A stretch of 64,000 bases of DNA, from NCBI GenBank assembly GCA_030695945.1, contig JAUYOG010000024.1, forward strand, positions 1 to 64,000, in the 5' to 3' direction. Numbering within the stretch: position 1 is the first letter of the stretch; the number at the start of each line of letters is the position of its first letter. The notes beneath the pieces were generated by a model that worked only from the letters and a program-made list of their open reading frames with translations, was not told the origin of the DNA and did not search any database. The stretch comes from Ramlibacter sp. GTDB lineage: Bacteria; Pseudomonadota; Gammaproteobacteria; Burkholderiales; Burkholderiaceae_C. Positions 43,395-51,563 of the stretch are shown piece by piece. A program made the position numbers and the translations under genes.

Positions 43395-44384
43395 ATGCAC
43401 AGCCTACGCAGAAAGCTCCCCAGCGCGAACGCGCTCTTTGCCTTCGAAGCCGCCGCCCGCTGCGGCAACTTCAGCAAGGCGGCCCTCGAGCTGTACGTGA
43501 CGCAGCCGGCGGTGAGCCGGATGCTTTCCCGCATGGAGGAGCACCTGGGCATCAGGCTCTTCGAGCGGGCGCATGGGAAGGTCAGCCTCACCGAAAGCGG
43601 AGAGATTCTCTACAAGCGGATCGCGGAGGGCTTTCGGGGGATCGAGGCGGGACTCGACGAGATCGAGGCGCGCAGGACCGGCACGGAGACCGTCACGCTG
43701 TCTGTCTCCACCGCTTTCACGACGCACTGGCTGATGCCGCGCATGCACAAGCTGCGCAAGGCCTTTCCGTCGGTCGACCTGCGCTTTCAGCTCACCTCCG
43801 GGCCACTGAGAGGGCCGGTGACGGATGTGGACCTCGGGCTGCGCTTTCCCCATCGCGACGAGGCCCACGAACATGGCGTCCTGCTGATGCCGGAGATCCT
43901 GCTGCCGGTCTGCAGTCCGGGCTACGCCGAGCAGGCGCGCTCGCAAGCGCAGGATGGCGACACATTGATGAACCTGAGCGACGGTGATCGCGATTGGCAT
44001 CGCCTCTTCGCCAGCTTCCAGCGGAACGGCCGTCGCGTGGCGCGGATGGTCGACTTCTCCGATTACGCGATCGTCATCCAGGCGGCACTGCTCGGCCAGG
44101 GCATCGCGCTCGGCTGGCTCAACTCCACCGCCTACTGGTTGTCGACCGGAGCGCTGGTTCCGGGCGAGCAGGAGGCTGTCGTCACGGAGCGTGTCTGCCG
44201 CTTGCTGCATCCCACCAATCGGCCGCCGCGCTCCGCCGTGGTGGAAGTTCGCGAATGGATCGTGGAGGAGATGAGGACGGACGTGATCGCGATCGACCGG
44301 ATTTACCCCGCGCTGCAGCTTGCGAAGCTTGCGGGCTGCGCGTCGGAAGAATCAAACCCGCCTTCTGGACAGCTCACTCGGTGA
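43395..44384 (+). CDS. LysR-family transcriptional regulator (GcvA-like)
   Basis: The 329-residue protein has an N-terminal helix-turn-helix (ALFAFEAAARCGNFSKAALELYVTQPAVSRML) followed by LGIRLFERAHGKVSLTESG and a periplasmic-binding-like effector domain (LSVSTAFTTHWLMPRMHKL). The pattern with TxxWLMPRL is typical of GcvA-type regulators. It is divergent from the unit starting at 43142, and its 3' end overlaps the end of the dehydratase gene by 11 bases in convergent orientation. Confidence 0.87.
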   Translation: MHSLRRKLPSANALFAFEAAARCGNFSKAALELYVTQPAVSRMLSRMEEHLGIRLFERAHGKVSLTESGEILYKRIAEGFRGIEAGLDEIEARRTGTETVTLSVSTAFTTHWLMPRMHKLRKAFPSVDLRFQLTSGPLRGPVTDVDLGLRFPHRDEAHEHGVLLMPEILLPVCSPGYAEQARSQAQDGDTLMNLSDGDRDWHRLFASFQRNGRRVARMVDFSDYAIVIQAALLGQGIALGWLNSTAYWLSTGALVPGEQEAVVTERVCRLLHPTNRPPRSAVVEVREWIVEEMRTDVIAIDRIYPALQLAKLAGCASEESNPPSGQLTR

Positions 44385-45345
44385 GTTTGTAGATATCGGC
44401 AAGGTCGCACAGGTCCCAGTTCCCGCCGGTCAATACTGCGCAGACCTTCTCATCTGGTTTGACCTTGATGGCTCCGGCCAACAAGGCTCCTATACCAATC
44501 GACGCGGCGGGCTCAGCGATCAGCTTTGCATCTTTGGCAAGCGTACGCATGCCCGCGATGATGTGTTCGTCTTCAACGAGAACGATCTCGTCGACATACT
44601 TTTCAATAATGGGCCATGGGTTCTGGCCTGGCACGCTGATTCTTAAACCATCCGCAATGGTGTTTTTCAAGGGAAGCGATGTACGTTCCTTGTTGATCCT
44701 GCTGTGGAAGTACTTCGGCGTCAGGGCGGGTTCCGCGCCGATGACACGCACGCCCGGGTTCGTTTCCTTGATGGCGGTAGCGATTCCCGAAATCAGGCCT
44801 CCGCCGCCCATGGGAACAATGACCGTGTCCACATCTTGCAGATCCTCCAGTATTTCGCACCCGATCGTTCCCTGGCCAGCCATGACCAGAGGGTCCTCGA
44901 AGCCGTGAACCGCCGCGTACCTGTTCTCTTCGGCGATCTCGCACACCCTTTTCCATCGGGCGGCCGTGTCGCCGTCGAAAAGAATGACTTCCGCTCCCAG
45001 GGCTTTGGTGTTCTCGATCTTGATCTTGGGTGTAGTCACCGGAACGACAATGATCGCCTTCACGCCCAGCATCCTGGCGGCATAGGCGATCCCCTGGGCA
45101 TGATTGCCCGAAGAGGTTGCAATAAGGCCGTTGGCGATCTCTTCTCTCGGGAGAGACAGTGCCTTGTTCAGAGCGCCACGAATCTTGAAGGCGCCTGTGA
45201 TCTGCAGGGTTTCAGGCTTGAGATAAAGCTGACAACCGACGGCCTTCTCGATCTTTTCTGCGCGCAACAACGGGGTATGTTTGATGTGCGGTTTCAGCCG
45301 TTGCTGGGCGTCTCGAATGTCCTGGATGGTGGGGTAGTTGCGCAT
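44374..45345 (-). CDS. Threonine/serine dehydratase-family PLP enzyme (hydroxyaspartate-dehydratase-like)
   Basis: A 323-residue fold-type II PLP enzyme with the lysine in ITGAFKIRGALN (Lys54), phosphate loop SSGNHAQG and glycine-rich PMGGGGLISG. It lacks the ACT regulatory domain of biosynthetic IlvA, so it is of the catabolic type. With the adjacent cyclodeaminase-family gene it resembles the pairs in ectoine use (EutB/EutC) and in the beta-hydroxyaspartate cycle (BhcB/BhcD). The other cycle genes are absent. GC content is visibly lower than in the neighbours, suggesting recent transfer. Confidence 0.8.
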   Translation of the reverse strand: MRNYPTIQDIRDAQQRLKPHIKHTPLLRAEKIEKAVGCQLYLKPETLQITGAFKIRGALNKALSLPREEIANGLIATSSGNHAQGIAYAARMLGVKAIIVVPVTTPKIKIENTKALGAEVILFDGDTAARWKRVCEIAEENRYAAVHGFEDPLVMAGQGTIGCEILEDLQDVDTVIVPMGGGGLISGIATAIKETNPGVRVIGAEPALTPKYFHSRINKERTSLPLKNTIADGLRISVPGQNPWPIIEKYVDEIVLVEDEHIIAGMRTLAKDAKLIAEPAASIGIGALLAGAIKVKPDEKVCAVLTGGNWDLCDLADIYKLTE

Positions 45346-45370
45346 GGTGCTGGATTCCAAAGCTTCGCCC

Positions 45371-46363
45371 CTAGTCGATGAACTCGAAGAACGTTCCGAC
45401 CTGCCCGTCCAGCGCGTTCCGGTAGATCTTCGCCGCCGTCGTGTTGTCCTGGATGGCCATGCCGGTGGAGTCGAAGATGGTGATCTCGTCGTCGCTCTCG
45501 CGCCCGGGCTTCTTGCCAAGCAGGATCTCGCCGATCTCGGCGTGGATGTCCTTCGGCGTCATGATGCCTCTGGCGATGGGGTGCTGGGTCTCGCCCTTTT
45601 CGACGCACTGCGCGATCGAATCGACCACGACCTTCGCGTCCCGGAAGATCTCCGGCTCGAACTCCTGCTTGCCCGGCGCGTCGCTGCCGATCGCCACGAT
45701 GTGGGTGCCGGGCTTCACCCAACCGGCCTCTACCAGCGCCCCTTTGCCGCGGGTGGTGGTGATCAGGATGTCGGCCTGCGCTACGGCTTCCTCCTTGGAG
45801 TTCGCCATTATGACCGGGATGTCGAACTCGCTTTCGATGTCCGCCTTGTACCTGGCCTGCGTCTCGGGATGGTGGTCCCATGCCTGGATCTCTTCGATCT
45901 TCATCACCTCCCTGATGGCGCGTATCTGCATCCTGGCCTGGTTGCCGGTGCCGATCGAGGTGATCTTCCTCGCGTTCTTTCGCGCGAGTGCCTTGACTGA
46001 AACGGCGCCGCACGCGCCGGTCCGAAGGCCCGTGAGCAGGCTTCCGTCCATCACGCACATCAAGGCGCCGCTCCTGCCGTCGAAGAGCAGCACGGTCCCC
46101 ATCCCGTTGGGAACCCCGTATTGTTCCGGGTTGCCGGTGAACCCACCCGAGGACGCCTTCATGGAGATCACTTCGTTGCCCTGGTTGTAGCCCAGCTTGA
46201 AATCAATCTCACCGCGGTGGGAAGGCAGATCGATCCCGATATAGGGAGGTTGTATCACCTGGCCGCTGTTGAAGGCCTTGTAGGCCTCTTCCACCGTACC
46301 GATGACTTCCTTCATGCAGATCAATCTGCGGACTTCCTCTTTCTTGAGCAAAAGTGTTTTCAT
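45371..46363 (-). CDS. Ornithine cyclodeaminase/mu-crystallin family protein
   Basis: The 330-residue NAD(P)-binding protein has [35 protein letters not shown], the Rossmann segment [19 protein letters not shown] and [17 protein letters not shown]. The family includes ornithine cyclodeaminase, imine reductases and alanine dehydrogenase. Beside a hydroxy-amino-acid dehydratase, reduction of an imino acid (or the reverse) is likely. It lies 25 bases before the dehydratase gene and 39 after the binding-protein gene. Lysine- and isoleucine-rich stretches set it apart from its neighbours. Confidence 0.82.
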   Translation of the reverse strand: MKTLLLKKEEVRRLICMKEVIGTVEEAYKAFNSGQVIQPPYIGIDLPSHRGEIDFKLGYNQGNEVISMKASSGGFTGNPEQYGVPNGMGTVLLFDGRSGALMCVMDGSLLTGLRTGACGAVSVKALARKNARKITSIGTGNQARMQIRAIREVMKIEEIQAWDHHPETQARYKADIESEFDIPVIMANSKEEAVAQADILITTTRGKGALVEAGWVKPGTHIVAIGSDAPGKQEFEPEIFRDAKVVVDSIAQCVEKGETQHPIARGIMTPKDIHAEIGEILLGKKPGRESDDEITIFDSTGMAIQDNTTAAKIYRNALDGQVGTFFEFID

Positions 46364-46402
46364 CGCATTACCTTTGTGTTTTTGAATTGAGCGCGCTGAG
46401 GG

Positions 46403-48052
46403 TCATGCTTCCATCCAGACGTGTTCGGCGAAGTTGGAGCCCATCATGCCGCCGATGGGAATCGGCGAGAGGCCCTTGAGCTTGGTCGTGTGCCCGTCCA
46501 GGCTGGAGATGAACATCGGGATTCCGATGCCACTTTCGTCGTGAATCATCGTTTGCATGTCGGCGTACAGCTGCGTGCGCTTCGCCACGTCGGTTTCGCC
46601 GCGCGAAGCCACCAGCAGCTCGTCGAACTTCGGGCTCTTCCAGGCCGACTCGTTCCAGGGCGCATCGGACTTGAAGAACAGCGTCAAAGGCAGGTCGGCG
46701 CTGGGGCGCGAGTTGACGTTGCCGAAGCCCACCGGGTGCTTCATCCAGTGCTGCGACCAGTAGCCGTCGGCGGGCATCTTGCGCACGTCCAGGTTCATTC
46801 CGGCCTGCCGGGCCGCGTGCTGCAGGACCAGCGCGATTTCCACCGAGTTGGTGGCCGCAGGCGACACCACGACGGGGATGGCGGCGCTGCCCAGGTTGGC
46901 TTTCTGCGCATGCCACTTGGCTTTTTCGGGATCGTAGGGGCGCTGCTTGAGGCCTTTGGCGTAGAAGCGGTTGGTCGGGGCGATCGGCTGGTCGTTGGCC
47001 ACCACGCCATGGCCCAGCACGATGGACTTGATCATCTGCTCACGGTTGAACAGGTGCTTCATGGCCAGCACGAAGTCCGGGTTGTTTCCCGGGCTGCTGT
47101 CGCGCCGCATGACCAGGTTGGTGTACGAGGTCGCCTTGGTTTCGAAGATCGCGTGCTTGCCGGTGGCCCGGACGCGGTCGACCGATCGGGAATTGACGGC
47201 GATGATGAAGTCCAGCTCGCCGGCCAGCAGCGCGTTGATGCGCGCGTTCTCGTCGCTGATGCCCACGTACTCGATCTCGTCCAGGTAGGGCCGGTTGGGC
47301 TTCCAGTAGTTGTCGTTGCGCACGGCGATCGAGCGCACGCCGGGCTTGAACTCCTTGACCTTGTAGGGGCCCGTGCCGATGCCGGCATTGAAGTCGGAGG
47401 TGCCTTCCTTGACGATGTGGAAATGGTAGGTGCCCAGGATCACAGGCAGGTCGGCGTTGGGTGACGTCAGCCGGAAGGTCACTTCGTCGGGCCCTGTGGC
47501 GGTCACTTCCTCGATCTGATCGGCCAGCACCTTGGCCTTCGATCCCGTCGCCGGGTTCTTGTGGCGCATGATGGAGAACACGACGTCGGCGGGTGTCAGC
47601 GGCTTGCCGTCGTGGAACGTGACACCCTTGCGCAGCTTGAAGACCCAGGTCTTCGCGTCCTTGGTTGTGAACTCCTCCGCCAGCGACGGCTGGGCAATGA
47701 GGTTGCCGTCCAGCACCGTGAGGCCGTTGTAGAACATGAAGCCGCGGATGTAGTCCGTGTGGTTGGACTGCTTGGCCGGATCGAGCGTGTCGCTCACCGC
47801 CGCCGCGGATCCCGCAACCCGCAGGCGCCCGCCCTTGCGCGGGGTCTGCGCATGCGCGCTGGTGGCGATCCCGGCGATGCTGCCGGCCAGTGCCGCCCGC
47901 ATGCCGCCCGCCATCATCATCGAAAGCACATCGCGCCGGCTCGCGCCGCGCTGCAGTGCACCGAGGATTCGCGTGCTCTCTTCGGGGCCGATCAGGCCGT
48001 TCAGGCCGTTCAGGCCGTTCAGCTTATCGTCGTGTGTCGTGCGAAAACTCAT
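46403..48052 (-). CDS. ABC substrate-binding protein, Tat-type signal; paralogue 3 (orphan)
   Basis: A 549-residue periplasmic protein with the shared leader IGPEESTRILGALQRGASRRDVL (Arg39-Arg40) and HAQTPRKGGRLRV. Just before the shared leader it has three tandem Asn-Gly-Leu repeats. ATG 48052 has AGGAGAT upstream; the frame is open to 48094 but without a better start. The mature part matches paralogues 1 and 2 along its length. No transporter genes follow; the cyclodeaminase/dehydratase pair does. Confidence 0.87.
   Translation of the reverse strand: MSFRTTHDDKLNGLNGLNGLIGPEESTRILGALQRGASRRDVLSMMMAGGMRAALAGSIAGIATSAHAQTPRKGGRLRVAGSAAAVSDTLDPAKQSNHTDYIRGFMFYNGLTVLDGNLIAQPSLAEEFTTKDAKTWVFKLRKGVTFHDGKPLTPADVVFSIMRHKNPATGSKAKVLADQIEEVTATGPDEVTFRLTSPNADLPVILGTYHFHIVKEGTSDFNAGIGTGPYKVKEFKPGVRSIAVRNDNYWKPNRPYLDEIEYVGISDENARINALLAGELDFIIAVNSRSVDRVRATGKHAIFETKATSYTNLVMRRDSSPGNNPDFVLAMKHLFNREQMIKSIVLGHGVVANDQPIAPTNRFYAKGLKQRPYDPEKAKWHAQKANLGSAAIPVVVSPAATNSVEIALVLQHAARQAGMNLDVRKMPADGYWSQHWMKHPVGFGNVNSRPSADLPLTLFFKSDAPWNESAWKSPKFDELLVASRGETDVAKRTQLYADMQTMIHDESGIGIPMFISSLDGHTTKLKGLSPIPIGGMMGSNFAEHVWMEA
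47993..48019. repeat. Three tandem 9-bp units CAGGCCGTT
   Basis: In-frame repeats at 47993, 48002 and 48011 encode Asn-Gly-Leu three times in the leader of the binding protein. Changes in copy number would alter the leader by three residues without breaking the frame. Confidence 0.75.
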
Positions 48053-48113
48053 GGGAGCATCTCCTGAATGTAAAAAGGCTCGTCGCGATGCCATGAATGC
48101 TATGCCGCGGCCG

Positions 48114-48128
48114 CCGCAGATGCTGCGG
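48114..48128. promoter_or_regulatory. Palindrome CCGCAG-ATG-CTGCGG upstream of binding protein 3
   Basis: Identical to 12932-12946, with matching flanks (ATGAATGCTAT about 20 bases away; GGTTATGCGCC on the other side). It lies 62 bases before the start at 48052. Confidence 0.55.
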
Positions 48129-48238
48129 TTATGCGCCGGGCGGGCACAGCAAAAACCGAAAGTGGCGCGGCATGCGGCGTGTTTGTGCTGTTCGCGTGCC
48201 GCGCCAAATTCGTCCTAGCGCCCCGGCTCGGGTAGGCG

Positions 48239-49516
48239 TCAGGACAGCTTGTCCTTGAGCCGGTAATAGGCGCCGACCAGCGGCAGGAACCAGGGTGGGC
48301 CGAAGTGGCCTGGAATGGCGGGCCATGCGAAGTCTTTCCAGGGATTCAGGTCGGTGCGTCCGTCCATGACCTCCGCCATGATGCTGCCCATCAGGGTCGA
48401 CATCTGGGTGCCGTGGCCGCTGTAGCCCATCGAGTAGTAGATGCCGTTGCGTTCCCCGGCGCGTGGCAGCCGGTCACGCGTCATGTCGAGCATCCCGCCC
48501 CAGCAATAGTCGATGCGCGCGGCGCGCAGCTCGGGAAAGACATCGTGCAGTGCAGCCTGCAGGATCGCGCCGCTCTTCTCGTCCGAGGCCGGGTTGGAGA
48601 CGGCGAAGCGGGCGCGTCCGCCGAAGAGCAGCCGGTTGTCGGGCGTCGTTCGGAAGTAGTTGACCAGGTTTTTCGTATCGACCGCCATCCTGCGGCGCGG
48701 CAGGAGCCGATCGAGCGTCGATGTCGGCAGGGGCTCGGTGACGATCAGGAATGCGCCGACCGGCACGATCCGGCGCCGGATCCAACCCAGCGGCCCCGTC
48801 TGCGAGATTCCGCTCGCCAGCAGAACCTGCTTGGCATGAAGCCGGCCCTTCGGGGTTTCGATATGGTGGCCTCCTCCGGGGGCGGGCCGCAGGCCCGTCA
48901 TCGGCGTGTGCTCGTGGATTTCGACGCCGCGCCGTGCCGCCGCTTCCGCCAGGCCGCGCACGAAGCGCCCCACATGCATGCCGGCGCCCTTGCGGTAGAC
49001 CAGGCCGCCGTAGTAGCGGTCCGAACCGACCTCGCCCGCCAGATCCGCGCGGCTGACCATTTCCGTGTCGGGATCAACAGTGGCGGCCAGCAATTCCTGG
49101 CTGCGCATCAGCTTGTCGTAGTGCTCGGGCTTGGCCGCCAGCTTGATCTTGCCGACCCGCGCGAAGTTGCAGGCTATGTTCTCTTCGGCCACCAGGCGTT
49201 CGACCATGTCGACACCGGCGTCGAAAGCCCGGTAGAGCCGGTTGGCGACGTCCTTGCCGAGTTTGGCCGACATCATGCCGTAGTCCTGGGCGAAGCCGTT
49301 GTTGCACATACCGCCGTTACGGCCGGACGCCGCGTTCCCGACCGTCTCTGCTTCCAGGAGCACGACGCGAGCGCCCTTCTTCGCGAGAGCCAGTGCGGCC
49401 GAAGAACCGGTCAGGCCGCCACCGATCACTGCAACGTCGCAGCTGCCTTGCACCGGCCCTGGGGCGGCGCTCCGGAATGGCTCGGATGTGTCCAACCAAT
49501 AGGATGTGAGCTTCAT
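48239..49516 (-). CDS. FAD-binding oxidoreductase (DAO family), trio copy A
   Basis: A 425-residue flavoprotein: N-terminal SYWLDTSEPF, FAD motif VAVIGGGLTGSSAALALAKKG, AASGRNGGMCNNG, then YSMGYSGHGTQMSTLMGS and the unusual end GHFGPPWFLPLVGAYYRLKDKL. The same ending recurs in the protein at 51564. ATG 49516 (MKLTSYW) is chosen by alignment with that copy. It belongs to a tandemly repeated trio (cupin, flavoprotein, binding protein). The substrate is probably an amine or amino acid linked to the binding protein's ligand. Confidence 0.82.
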   Translation of the reverse strand: MKLTSYWLDTSEPFRSAAPGPVQGSCDVAVIGGGLTGSSAALALAKKGARVVLLEAETVGNAASGRNGGMCNNGFAQDYGMMSAKLGKDVANRLYRAFDAGVDMVERLVAEENIACNFARVGKIKLAAKPEHYDKLMRSQELLAATVDPDTEMVSRADLAGEVGSDRYYGGLVYRKGAGMHVGRFVRGLAEAAARRGVEIHEHTPMTGLRPAPGGGHHIETPKGRLHAKQVLLASGISQTGPLGWIRRRIVPVGAFLIVTEPLPTSTLDRLLPRRRMAVDTKNLVNYFRTTPDNRLLFGGRARFAVSNPASDEKSGAILQAALHDVFPELRAARIDYCWGGMLDMTRDRLPRAGERNGIYYSMGYSGHGTQMSTLMGSIMAEVMDGRTDLNPWKDFAWPAIPGHFGPPWFLPLVGAYYRLKDKLS

Positions 49517-49556
49517 GGCGGTTCGCTGTCTCGGTTCGATGTCTCGGCGCGTTGAC

Positions 49557-49913
49557 TCAGGCCGTGACCCAGACCTTGCGCACGGTTTCAAGCGTGCGCC
49601 AGGTGCCGGTGTAGCCGGGCTTCATGATGAAGCAATCGCCGGCCCGGTAGGTCACGGGGGGCTGTCCGTCCTCGGTGATCTCCGCCACCCCTGACAGGAT
49701 CAGGCAGAACTCCCACGTGTCGCCCTTGATGGAGCGATTGACCCCCGGGGTGGATTCAAACACGCCGGCGCGCACCTTGCCGTCCTTGGCGCTGTCGACC
49801 TCCCAGCTGCGGCAGACGATGTCCCCTTCCAGCACGCGATCGGCCGGCGGCCGGTATTCGCGCGGCTCGCCAAGCTGGTCGAGCTTGAAGGTGACGAGAA
49901 GATTGTTTGGCAT
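49557..49913 (-). CDS. Small cupin-domain protein, trio copy A
   Basis: A 118-residue single-domain cupin of the DUF861 type: VFESTPGVNRSIKGDTWEFCLILSGVAE, then RAGDCFIMKPGYTGTWRTLE and VRKVWV. Family members include ureidoglycine aminohydrolase-like and sugar-binding proteins. A metal site is not obvious, since few histidines are present. It precedes the flavoprotein gene by 40 bases. The tight linkage in both trio copies suggests an accessory or sensing role for the oxidase reaction. Confidence 0.78.
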   Translation of the reverse strand: MPNNLLVTFKLDQLGEPREYRPPADRVLEGDIVCRSWEVDSAKDGKVRAGVFESTPGVNRSIKGDTWEFCLILSGVAEITEDGQPPVTYRAGDCFIMKPGYTGTWRTLETVRKVWVTA

Positions 49914-49973
49914 GGAAATTGGAGTCCTTGGAACAAAAAGAAACGTGGCGAGCTCAGCTGCGGCAGATGGTGT

Positions 49974-51530
49974 TCATGCGTCGAGCCAGACGTTCTCGGC
50001 GAAGTTGTAGCCCATCAGACCGCCCAGCGGAATCGGCGACAGGCCCTTGAGCTTCTTGCTGTGCCCGTCGATGCTGGACATGAAGAATGGGATGCCGATG
50101 CCGCCTTCCTCATGGATCATGACCTGCATGTCGGCGTACATCTGGGCGCGCTTGGCCGTGTCGGTCTGCGCCCGCGCGGCCAGCAGCAGCTGGTCGAACT
50201 TCGGGTTCTTCCAGCCGGCCTCGTTCCACGGCGCGTCGGACTTGAAGAACTGGGTGAGCAGCACGTCGGCCGAGGGGCGCGGGTTGATGTTGCCGAAGCC
50301 CACTGGATGCTTCATCCAGTGCTGCGACCAATAGCCGTCGGCCGGCATGCGGCGCACGTCGAGGTTCAGCCCGATCTGGCGCGCCGCGTGCTGCATGACC
50401 AGCGCCATCTCCGCCGAATTCGTGGCCGCGGGAGACACCACCACCGGGATGCCGGCGCTGCCGAGGTTGGCCTTCTGCACGTGCCACTTGGCCTTTTCGG
50501 GATCATACGCGCGCTGCTTGAGCCCCTTGAAGTAGAAGCGGTTGCTGGGGTGGATGGGATGGTCGTTGGCCACCTCGCCGTAGCCCAGCAGGATGGACTT
50601 GACCATCTGCTCGCGGTTGAACAGGTGCTTCATGGCCAGCACGAAGTCCGGGTTGCTACCTGGCCCGCTGTCGCGGCGCATGATGAGGTCGGTGTACAAG
50701 CCCGCCCGGGTCTCGAAGATCGCGTGCTTGGCCGACCCCTTGATGCGGTCGACCGAACGCGGGTTGATGGCCGTGGTCAGGTCGATCTCGCCGGTCAAGA
50801 GCGCGTTGACGCGCGCCGCCTCGTCGCCGATGCCCACGTACTCGATCTCGTCCAGGTAGGGGCGGTTCGGCTTCCAATAGTTCTCATTGCGGACGGCGAC
50901 CGTGCGCACGCCGGGTTTGAAGTCCTTGAGCTTGTAGGGGCCGGTTCCGACGCCGGCCATGTGCGCGTTCACGTCGGTAACGCCGTCGCGCACGATGTGG
51001 AAGTGCGAGGTGCCAAGAATGGCCGGCAGGTCCGCGTTGGGCGCCACGAGGCGGATGCTCACTTCATGCGGGCCGGTGGCCTTCACTTCCTCAAACTGCT
51101 CGGCCAGCACCTTGGCCTTGGAGCCGGTCGAAGGGTCCTTGTGGCGCATGAGGGAGAACACGACGTCGGCGGAGGTGAAGGCCTTGCCGTCGTGGAACGT
51201 CACGCCCTTGCGCAGCTTGAACACCCAGTTCCTGCCATCCTTGCTTGCGAACTCCTCGGCCAGTGCGGGCTGGGGCGTGAGGCTGCCATCCAGCGAGGTC
51301 AGCCCGTTGTAGAACATGAAGCTGCGGATGTAGTCGGAGTGGTTGGAACCCTTGGCCGGGTCCAGCGTGTCGCTGAGCGCCGCGGTCGCGCCGGCCACCT
51401 TGATGCGCCCGCCCCTGCGCGGGGTCTGCGCCTGCGGCTGGGCCGCGGTTGCCAGCGGGGCGACGCCGCCAGCGATCAGCATGGCCAGCACGTCGCGGCG
51501 GCTGGCATTGAGTTCACGAAAATTGTTCAT
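49974..51530 (-). CDS. ABC substrate-binding protein, Tat-type signal; paralogue 4 (orphan)
   Basis: A 518-residue periplasmic protein starting MNNFRELNASRRDVLAMLI (Arg11-Arg12), so it lacks the 20-residue leader of the other three but keeps the same twin-arginine core. The mature part begins QTPRRGGRIKVAGATAALSDTLDPAKGSN and follows the family throughout. It ends the second cupin/flavoprotein/binding-protein trio. No permease genes are attached. Confidence 0.87.
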   Translation of the reverse strand: MNNFRELNASRRDVLAMLIAGGVAPLATAAQPQAQTPRRGGRIKVAGATAALSDTLDPAKGSNHSDYIRSFMFYNGLTSLDGSLTPQPALAEEFASKDGRNWVFKLRKGVTFHDGKAFTSADVVFSLMRHKDPSTGSKAKVLAEQFEEVKATGPHEVSIRLVAPNADLPAILGTSHFHIVRDGVTDVNAHMAGVGTGPYKLKDFKPGVRTVAVRNENYWKPNRPYLDEIEYVGIGDEAARVNALLTGEIDLTTAINPRSVDRIKGSAKHAIFETRAGLYTDLIMRRDSGPGSNPDFVLAMKHLFNREQMVKSILLGYGEVANDHPIHPSNRFYFKGLKQRAYDPEKAKWHVQKANLGSAGIPVVVSPAATNSAEMALVMQHAARQIGLNLDVRRMPADGYWSQHWMKHPVGFGNINPRPSADVLLTQFFKSDAPWNEAGWKNPKFDQLLLAARAQTDTAKRAQMYADMQVMIHEEGGIGIPFFMSSIDGHSKKLKGLSPIPLGGLMGYNFAENVWLDA

Positions 51531-51563
51531 TGTTGTCTCTTTGTTGTGGTTGCAGGAAAAAGC

